Source of the DNA: JAVBOF01 sp031550915
GTDB taxonomy: Bacteria > Bacillota > Clostridia > Christensenellales > MGBC116941
Length of the DNA: 8,133 nucleotides
Direction of reading: 5' to 3'
Assembly: GCA_031550915.1 (NCBI GenBank)
Contig: JAVBOF010000168.1
Span: 1-8,133 of the forward strand
This document shows positions 1 to 5,123 of this stretch, one piece after another (the first letter of the stretch is position 1; the number at the start of each line of letters is the position of its first letter). The position numbers and the translations under genes are program-made. The notes under the pieces were generated by a model. It was not told the DNA's origin. It ran no database searches and saw only the letters and a list, made by a program, of their open reading frames with translations.

Positions 1-612
1 ATGATGAATGGCGTCACTATTATAAAGCCAAGTGATACCTATATAGATGCGGATGTGACTATAGGCAGGGATTCATATATATATCCCAATACCTTTTTGG
101 AAGGCAATACAAGCATCGGCGATAAATGTCTGATATACAACGGCTGCAGGATCAAAGACTCTGAGATATGCGATGGGGCAGAGATACAAAACAGCGTGTT
201 GCAATCCTCAAAAGTCGGAGAAAACTCCACTATAGGACCATACGCCTATCTTCGACCGGGCAGCGTAATTGGCGTCGGATGCAGGATCGGTGATTTTGTC
301 GAGATCAAAAACAGCAATATCGGCGACGGCACAAAGGTTTCGCATTTGACCTATGTTGGTGACGCGGATGTCGGCGGCGGATGTAATTTTGGATGTGGCA
401 CCGTTGTTGTGAATTATGATGGGAAGAATAAATACAGGACTAACGTAGGAAACGATGTATTTATTGGATGTAATTCCAATTTGATTTCTCCGCTGAACAT
501 TGGAAACGGTGCGTATATAGCGGCAGGATCCACCGTGACCGACGATGTTCCGGATGAAGTTCTATGTATTGCCAGGTCAAGGCAGGTCATCAAGGAGAAC
601 TGGCAGCTTTAA
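1..612 (+). CDS. glmU: GlmU, C-terminal acetyltransferase part (5' end outside window)
   Basis: Bifunctional GlmU makes UDP-GlcNAc, the precursor of peptidoglycan. Its C-terminal domain acetylates glucosamine-1-phosphate with acetyl-CoA and its N-terminal domain adds UMP. The 203 residues visible are the left-handed beta-helix (hexapeptide repeats, roughly residues 15-185) and the short tail. Reading from known family sequences, the acetyltransferase residues are in place: R85 (LRPGS), K103 (EIKN), catalytic H115 (SHLTYVGDA), the NYDGKNK segment at 138-144, and R192 near the C-terminus. These match E. coli R333, K351 and H363 with a constant offset of 248. The ATG at position 1 is therefore an internal Met in the MNGVTII linker, and about 250 residues of uridyltransferase lie upstream. 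A free-standing acetyltransferase is a less likely alternative. The gene ends 24 nt before prs, so the two are probably co-transcribed. Confidence 0.93.
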   Translation: MMNGVTIIKPSDTYIDADVTIGRDSYIYPNTFLEGNTSIGDKCLIYNGCRIKDSEICDGAEIQNSVLQSSKVGENSTIGPYAYLRPGSVIGVGCRIGDFVEIKNSNIGDGTKVSHLTYVGDADVGGGCNFGCGTVVVNYDGKNKYRTNVGNDVFIGCNSNLISPLNIGNGAYIAAGSTVTDDVPDEVLCIARSRQVIKENWQL

Positions 613-621
613 GCGATTTTT

Positions 622-628
622 GGAGGAG
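622..628 (+). promoter_or_regulatory. Ribosome binding site of prs
   Basis: GGAGGAG lies 8 nt before the ATG at 637, inside the 24-nt gap after the glmU stop. It fixes the prs start. No promoter is visible in this short gap. Confidence 0.85.
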
Positions 629-636
629 TACTAAGG

Positions 637-1587
637 ATGAACCATGGTTCAAGGATAAAGATTTTTGCGGGCAATTCCAATGAGACTATGGCAAAAGAGA
701 TTTGCACGTTGCTTAATATGCCGTTGGGTGTGGCAAGCATAACCAAGTTTATGGACGGAGAGGTTTCCGTAAACATAATGGAGTCCGTGAGAGGAACGGA
801 TGTTTTCATAATACAATCATTGTGCAGTCCGGTAAACGACCATATTATGGAACTGCTGATTATGATCGACGCTATGAAACGCGCTTCTGCAGCCACTATA
901 ACGGCGGTGATTCCCTATTATGGATATGCCCGGCAGGATAGAAAGGTCCATCCTAGAGATCCGATCGCCGCGAAGCTTTTGGCGGATATTTTAACGGCGG
1001 CAGGAGCGACGAGGATATTGACAATGGATTTGCACGCGAGGCAGATACAAGGGTTTTTTGATATGCCCGTGGATCATTTGCACGGCGTTCCCGTTTTGGC
1101 ACAGCACTATATTGAGAGGCATTTTAAGGGCGACGACCTTGTAGTGGTGTCTCCGGATCTTGGCGGTGTCACAAGAGCCAGAAACTTTGCAGGGCGGCTT
1201 GATGCGCCGATCGCTATAGTTGATAAGCGCAGGCCGAAGGCAAACATGACGGAAGTAATGAATATAGTTGGCGATATCATCGGCAAGCGGTGCATAATAA
1301 TAGACGACCTTTGCGACACTGGAGGCACGTTTTTGACTGCGGCTAAAGCGCTTTTGGAAAGAGGCGCAAAGGAGATATATGCCTGCGCAACCCACGCGAT
1401 ATTATCAAACGGTGCCGAGCAGCGGTTTATGGAATCCGACATTAAAGAGCTTGTACTATGCGATACAATACCATTGCCCGATGAACGGAATGTTTCCAAG
1501 ATACGTATTTTATCCATCGCTCCCGTTTTTGCGAAGGCTATAGAGCGGATATTTGAGGATCAACCGATAAGCATGCTTACGGAATAA
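637..1587 (+). CDS. prs: Ribose-phosphate pyrophosphokinase (PRPP synthetase)
   Basis: Cytoplasmic enzyme that transfers pyrophosphate from ATP to ribose-5-phosphate, giving PRPP for purine, pyrimidine, NAD, histidine and tryptophan synthesis. The 316-residue product has the usual length of class I bacterial enzymes (B. subtilis Prs is 317). Visible landmarks are the ATP-side stretch YYGYARQDRK (94-103), the metal-binding signature starting DLHARQIQGFFD (131-142, with D131 and H133), SPDLGGVTRAR (172-182), the flexible catalytic loop KRRPK (197-201), and the PRPP-binding motif DDLCDTGGT (223-231). The start is fixed by the GGAGGAG site 8 nt upstream. Pairing with glmU matches the gcaD-prs arrangement of Bacillus. 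The peptidyl-tRNA hydrolase gene that often follows prs is absent; a terminator and a convergent operon follow instead. I see no disrupted or missing key residue. Confidence 0.97.
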   Translation: MNHGSRIKIFAGNSNETMAKEICTLLNMPLGVASITKFMDGEVSVNIMESVRGTDVFIIQSLCSPVNDHIMELLIMIDAMKRASAATITAVIPYYGYARQDRKVHPRDPIAAKLLADILTAAGATRILTMDLHARQIQGFFDMPVDHLHGVPVLAQHYIERHFKGDDLVVVSPDLGGVTRARNFAGRLDAPIAIVDKRRPKANMTEVMNIVGDIIGKRCIIIDDLCDTGGTFLTAAKALLERGAKEIYACATHAILSNGAEQRFMESDIKELVLCDTIPLPDERNVSKIRILSIAPVFAKAIERIFEDQPISMLTE

Positions 1588-1604
1588 CAGATCATTTAAA
1601 ATAG

Positions 1605-1630
1605 ATAACCCCCGTTGGAGCGGGGGTTAT
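1605..1630. terminator. Shared bidirectional intrinsic terminator
   Basis: A perfect 10-bp stem, ATAACCCCCG (1605-1614) with CGGGGGTTAT (1621-1630), closes a 6-nt loop TTGGAG. It lies 17 nt after the prs stop and 24 nt beyond the stop of the convergent LiaF-like gene. Both flanks are T-rich when read outward (TTATTTGCTACTTT on plus; TTATCTATTTTAAA on minus), so it can serve both strands. Neither T-tract is an uninterrupted run, so efficiency is uncertain. Confidence 0.85.
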
Positions 1631-1654
1631 TTGCTACTTTCTAGTATACGCTTG

Positions 1655-2161
1655 TCAGTAGTATTCAACCTTTACGGAGCCAAATACGCAGCTTATCTTA
1701 ACTTTATGCGGAGTGTCTATATTCTCTCCCTTTTGGAACACCATATCGCCAAACGATACGCTTTGCCCGTCAGGAAGGCGTATATTACCAAAGGCACAAT
1801 TTGTTTCAAATCTATACGCTTCATCCTTCGGCAACTTCAGCACCAAAGATCCGAATACGCAGTCCAGTTTGATGTTCTTGCCGGCAAGCATGTTTTTATC
1901 TATATCGATATTGTTTTGACCAAACACTGTATCATAGCGCAGCTCGTCTCCGACTGTTTGCGCATTGTTTATACCGGCTGAGCCTTTCGAATAGTTGTTT
2001 TGAAATGCGCCGGCAATGAGGTTGATGCCCACCAATATAACCACAATGCCTGCCAAAAGGCGAAAGAAGGATATATTGATGGGGAGAAGATGCCGAAATA
2101 ATAACCATATTCCAAAAAGAATAACGATAATCGGTATTATTATTGCATTCATAATTCTCAT
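1655..2161 (-). CDS. LiaF-like small membrane protein
   Basis: A 168-residue protein with two hydrophobic segments (about 5-22 and 35-53) followed by a soluble domain of about 110 residues. That domain has short beta-strand repeats ending in a VFG-type turn: TVFGQ (78-82), CVFGS (101-105), CAFGN (122-126) and CVFGS (158-162). This layout, an N-terminal membrane part plus a repetitive beta domain, resembles the LiaF / DUF5668-type membrane proteins of Firmicutes. There LiaF inhibits the LiaRS two-component system that responds to cell-wall-active antibiotics. The protein is shorter than B. subtilis LiaF (about 240 residues), and no liaR or liaS is in the window, so the regulatory role is inference. 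The start is supported by GGGAGAGG a few bases upstream; an in-frame Met at codon 4 is an alternative. It begins 18 nt after the stop of lipoprotein C and probably shares its transcript, ending at the shared hairpin. Confidence 0.75.
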   Translation of the reverse strand: MRIMNAIIIPIIVILFGIWLLFRHLLPINISFFRLLAGIVVILVGINLIAGAFQNNYSKGSAGINNAQTVGDELRYDTVFGQNNIDIDKNMLAGKNIKLDCVFGSLVLKLPKDEAYRFETNCAFGNIRLPDGQSVSFGDMVFQKGENIDTPHKVKISCVFGSVKVEYY

Positions 2162-2179
2162 CTAGCCCTCTCCCGAATT

Positions 2180-3652
2180 CTATTGCTGGAACTTGTCCGG
2201 GTCAATTCTGTTCAGGTATAATTTTAACTTACCGGCTTTCTCCCATTCTCCGGTTTTATCGTTGATAAATTGCATATAGTAAGACGTCTGATTGCTTTGG
2301 GTCACCTGTGCTTCAAGCTTTGTCTTTACCTGTTCATACGGAATTTTACCTTCCGGAACATCGCTTGAGTAGAGCAGTATATGGTAGCCAAAATCCGTAG
2401 CAATAAGTTCGGATGTTGCTCCCACCTTGTTAAGCGCAAGGCATGCATCAAGGAAGCCTGCGGTATAGGGGTCGCTTTCCTTCATGGCTTCACTTGCGAG
2501 ATAGCCTGTTTTCCTGGTTTCGGCATCCTTTTGCATGCCGGGATCCTCATTGTATTCATCTATGAGAGCTTCAAAATCATCGCCCTTCTTAACCTTCGCA
2601 AGCGCTTCTTCTGCCTTTGGTTTGATCTCGGCAAAGGCTTCCTCTTTTGCGGCAGCCTTCTGCTCTTCAGTTGCATCTTCAGGCAGATCGCTTATCTTCT
2701 TTTTACCTTCCTCGGTGAGATTGATTAATATCTGTTTTACATATCTATAACCCTTAGGAGCATAACACGCAACGGTACTTTCGCTATTAGTATATTCGTA
2801 GAAATACTTAGGAGATTCCTCGAACGTACCCTTTTGGGATTCTGCGGTGGAATCGTACCATTTTTGGAAATCCTCCGCTGTTACCTGCTTCTGCGCTTTG
2901 ATATATTCAGAGTATTTTTCAACTATTTTATCCTTGCGGATATCGTCCAGTAGCTGATCCATGCTCGTTAGACCACGGAGGGTCAAATAGTCCTGTTTAT
3001 ATGTCTCTACCTGCTTTTCAGCCTCGGCAATCACTTCAGGAGCGGGAGTAGGCGTAGGTACAGGCGTTGGGGTAGGTTCCGGCGTTTGTCCGGGCGCCAA
3101 TGTAGGTGTTGGAGTTTCGGATACATCGGGTGAAACCGTTTCTTCGGCAACGCCATCCGTAGCGGTAGCTTCGTCTGATACTTTTGCCGCCTCTTCTTCC
3201 GCGGCCTTTTGGGCAATTATCGAATCGATCGCCTGCTGCTTATAGGTAGTCTCATAATTCTCTATCTCGGCATCGTATTGATCCTTACAAGCCTTTTCGT
3301 CTTCGGCAGAGAGTTTATCCTGCCCTGCTTCAACGGCCAGCTGATATAGCAATTCCCTGTTCGATATAGATTGCTCGACCTGACTGATTATCATGCTGGA
3401 GTTTACTATACTATCTATGCCGGCAAGGCTGGGATCGGTACTCTGCCCGCTGAACATACGGTTATATTGTTCCTGCAGGATAGCGGTGTTTATCCGGGCT
3501 ACAACCTGCGATTTCAAAATTTTAGTGCCGTTTATATCCATTATTACCTGTGCATTATCCCGTTCTTCGTTGACCTTAACAAACTGACATCCGGAAAATA
3601 TAAACATCATTAAAGCAATTAATAGGAAAAAAAATCTTTTGGAAGCCTTCAT
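2180..3652 (-). CDS. PrsA/PpiC-type foldase lipoprotein (paralogue C)
   Basis: Probable extracytoplasmic, membrane-anchored chaperone that helps secreted proteins fold. The 490-residue product starts with a basic n-region (MKASKRF), a hydrophobic core and the lipobox FSGC with C22 as lipidation site; F at -3 is not the ideal residue. A SurA/PrsA-type N-terminal region follows from about residue 36 (MDINGTKILKSQV), interrupted by a Pro/Thr-rich linker at 173-206. The PpiC parvulin domain spans roughly 304-430 (from YVKQILINL to DFGYHILLY), and the C-terminus carries the WEKAGKLKLYL motif also seen in A and B. The first conserved parvulin histidine is replaced by Q307, while H424 is kept, so isomerase activity is doubtful. 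It is most like paralogue B, sharing EDPGM, the K-x-TGYL pattern and TDFGYH. I chose ATG 3652 over an upstream in-frame TTG at 3688, because the ATG gives a clean signal peptide, AAGGACGG lies 9 nt before it, and a TATAAT box lies just upstream of 3688. Confidence 0.88.
   Translation of the reverse strand: MKASKRFFFLLIALMMFIFSGCQFVKVNEERDNAQVIMDINGTKILKSQVVARINTAILQEQYNRMFSGQSTDPSLAGIDSIVNSSMIISQVEQSISNRELLYQLAVEAGQDKLSAEDEKACKDQYDAEIENYETTYKQQAIDSIIAQKAAEEEAAKVSDEATATDGVAEETVSPDVSETPTPTLAPGQTPEPTPTPVPTPTPAPEVIAEAEKQVETYKQDYLTLRGLTSMDQLLDDIRKDKIVEKYSEYIKAQKQVTAEDFQKWYDSTAESQKGTFEESPKYFYEYTNSESTVACYAPKGYRYVKQILINLTEEGKKKISDLPEDATEEQKAAAKEEAFAEIKPKAEEALAKVKKGDDFEALIDEYNEDPGMQKDAETRKTGYLASEAMKESDPYTAGFLDACLALNKVGATSELIATDFGYHILLYSSDVPEGKIPYEQVKTKLEAQVTQSNQTSYYMQFINDKTGEWEKAGKLKLYLNRIDPDKFQQ
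3035..3136 (-). repeat. Pro/Thr-rich linker within lipoprotein C
   Basis: Residues 173-206 of paralogue C are dominated by TP dipeptides (for example TPEPTPTPVPTPTPAP). At DNA level this is a degenerate run of GTAGG/GTTGG-like units on the plus strand. It splits the N-terminal chaperone region and resembles flexible or wall-spanning linkers of Gram-positive surface proteins. Such tracts vary in length easily by slippage. Confidence 0.85.
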
Positions 3653-3661
3653 TAGCAAAAT

Positions 3662-3670
3662 CCGTCCTTT
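3662..3670 (-). promoter_or_regulatory. Ribosome binding site of lipoprotein C
   Basis: AAAGGACGG on the minus strand ends 9 nt before the ATG at 3652. It decides the start in favour of that ATG rather than the upstream TTG (3688), which has no comparable site before it. Confidence 0.65.
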
Positions 3671-3690
3671 CAATATAGAAACACCCAAAT

Positions 3691-3719
3691 ATTATACTGC
3701 CCCGAAGGGAATTTTGCAA
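3691..3719 (-). promoter_or_regulatory. Sigma-A-type promoter for lipoprotein C and the LiaF-like gene
   Basis: Minus strand reads TTGCAA (-35, 3714-3719), a 17-bp spacer, then a perfect TATAAT (-10, 3691-3696). Transcription would start near 3684, leaving a leader of about 30 nt with the ribosome binding site of C. The spacer and part of the -35 lie inside an inverted repeat (3698-3731). Confidence 0.65.
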
Positions 3720-3731
3720 CCATTCGGGGCA
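3698..3731. other. 9-bp inverted repeat between lipoprotein genes B and C
   Basis: TGCCCCGAA (3698-3706) and TTCGGGGCA (3723-3731) are perfect complements around a 16-nt loop; two more G-C pairs can form with one bulged A. It starts 24 nt after the stop of B. On the minus strand no T-run follows (AGTATAATATTTG), so it is a poor classical terminator. It may be a weak terminator, an attenuating hairpin, or an operator overlapping the promoter of C. Confidence 0.6.
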
Positions 3732-3755
3732 TTTATATCTACTTATATATGCGCT

Positions 3756-5099
3756 TTATTCGAGCCTTTCCGGGAACTTCTGGATCTTTCCGGCTTTGTC
3801 GTATTCGTCATACCAGGCGTTCATCTGGTTAACCACGGCTTCCTGGTTTTTGGCCGTTTTCGCCTGTGTGTCGCTCGCTTCCTTATTGTCCGCATAAGCA
3901 ACGTCGCCTTCTTCTAGTGTTTTAAAGGCTTTTATGATATGGTATCCAAAATCCGTACCAACAAGGCCTGTTATATCGCCTTCCTTTGCAAGCTTAAGTG
4001 ATTCGTCCAAAAATTCCTTTACAAAAGCGGCATCGCTGGTTACAAGATAGCCTGTCTCATATGTCGGAGCATCTTTTTTCATTCCGGGATCCTCGCCATA
4101 GGTGTCGATAAGCGTATTGAAATCTTCACCGGCTTTAGCCTTCGCCAATACTTCGTTTGCCTTTGCCTCGATGCTTTTGAGCTTTTCTTTTCGCATGGCA
4201 TCGGCCTCGGTATCCTTTCCTTCCTGCCGCAAAGCTTTTATCGCCGCCTGATCTTCATCTGAAAGCGATATCAAAACATGCTTAACATACATGCCTTTCG
4301 GGATATACGATATGATCTCTCCGCTGGAGACGGCGGTCTCATAGCCGGAAGGCGTAGCTTCAAACGAAGCTTTCTGGTTTTCCTGATAGGTCTTATACCA
4401 GGCTTCCAGATCCGCATCGGTTATCTGGACCTTATCTTGGATGCTCTTGATGAGCTTCGACATCCGCGCGTTATCTTCAAACAGCGGCTTCATTTCATCT
4501 ATTGACTGTACACCGTAGTTCGCAAGGAACTGTTTGCGCTGGTCCTCGGCAATCTGTTCGACTTTCGCCAGGTTTTCCTCGTCATTGGCATACTGTTGCT
4601 TCAAATTGTCTACCAGTCCCTGCCCGAAACTATTCTGCAAATTTGCAAATTCGTCGTCGGCGCCCTTCTGTTCCTCTGCGCTAAGGGTATCCATACCTAG
4701 CTCTTTCACTTTTTGAAGAGCTATTTCCGTCTTAATAAGGTTTTCAAGGACAAGTACTTTTGCCTGCTCCATATACGTTTTATAGGAAGCGTCATTAGGG
4801 TCCATCATATTCAATCCGGATTGGGCCAATATCTCGTTAAGGCTGGCCAGAGCTTTGGATTTTTTTATTTCTTTGCCATCCACAACAGCTACAACGGCGT
4901 TATTGTCATACTTAGGCTGGTTCGTAGCGTCCGCATCCGCTTGCGGCGAGGCTTCCGGCGTTGCCGATGCATCAGCGGCGGCTGTTGAAGCTGCAGACGG
5001 AGAAGCCGTTTCGGCGCTTGGCGCCGGTGGCGTACTGCAGCCTGCTATCAAAGCTATAGACATAGTCAATGCTATTAAGAGAATTAAAAGTTTTTTCAT
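3756..5099 (-). CDS. prsA: PrsA/PpiC-type foldase lipoprotein (paralogue B)
   Basis: Probable membrane-anchored peptidyl-prolyl isomerase and chaperone acting outside the membrane on exported proteins. The 447-residue product has the n-region MKKLL, a hydrophobic stretch and a canonical lipobox LIAGC with C21 as lipidation site. An Ala/Ser/Pro/Thr-rich tether (22-63) leads to the N-terminal chaperone region, which begins about residue 68 (VVAVVDGKEIKKSKA). The PpiC domain spans about 270-392. It keeps the parvulin features H274 (YVKHVLISL), acidic D337 (GEDPGM) and H387 (TDFGYHII), so of the three paralogues this is the best candidate for an active isomerase. It ends with the shared AGKIQKF motif. 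At 447 residues it is clearly longer than B. subtilis PrsA (292). AAAGGAG (5104-5110) lies 4 nt before the ATG, and the gene begins 24 nt after paralogue A, so A and B form an operon. Confidence 0.92.
   Translation of the reverse strand: MKKLLILLIALTMSIALIAGCSTPPAPSAETASPSAASTAAADASATPEASPQADADATNQPKYDNNAVVAVVDGKEIKKSKALASLNEILAQSGLNMMDPNDASYKTYMEQAKVLVLENLIKTEIALQKVKELGMDTLSAEEQKGADDEFANLQNSFGQGLVDNLKQQYANDEENLAKVEQIAEDQRKQFLANYGVQSIDEMKPLFEDNARMSKLIKSIQDKVQITDADLEAWYKTYQENQKASFEATPSGYETAVSSGEIISYIPKGMYVKHVLISLSDEDQAAIKALRQEGKDTEADAMRKEKLKSIEAKANEVLAKAKAGEDFNTLIDTYGEDPGMKKDAPTYETGYLVTSDAAFVKEFLDESLKLAKEGDITGLVGTDFGYHIIKAFKTLEEGDVAYADNKEASDTQAKTAKNQEAVVNQMNAWYDEYDKAGKIQKFPERLE
4911..5036 (-). 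repeat. Ala/Ser/Pro/Thr-rich tether of lipoprotein B
   Basis: Residues 22-63 of paralogue B, directly after the lipidated Cys, are almost entirely Ala, Ser, Thr, Pro and Asp. This is a typical flexible tether that lifts the folded part of a lipoprotein away from the membrane. Confidence 0.85.
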
Positions 5100-5123
5100 G
5101 ATACTCCTTTTTCCTGTTTGTTA

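Noticed and set aside
1..612. ATG at the first base taken as a true start of a small stand-alone acetyltransferase
   Set aside because: The visible sequence matches GlmU from its domain linker onward with constant numbering offset, so the Met is internal and the gene is cut by the window edge.
991..1517. Long minus-strand open frames opposite prs
   Set aside because: They are antisense to conserved prs codons, have no recognisable domain and lack a ribosome binding site.
3035..3136. Possible CRISPR or regulatory DNA repeat in the GTAGG/GTTGG-rich stretch
   Set aside because: There are no spacers, the units are degenerate, and the pattern is fully explained by Thr-Pro codons of the linker in lipoprotein C.
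3653..3688. In-frame TTG at 3688 as start of lipoprotein C, adding 12 residues
   Set aside because: It would put extra residues before a clean lipoprotein signal peptide, has no good ribosome binding site and lies at or upstream of the predicted transcription start.
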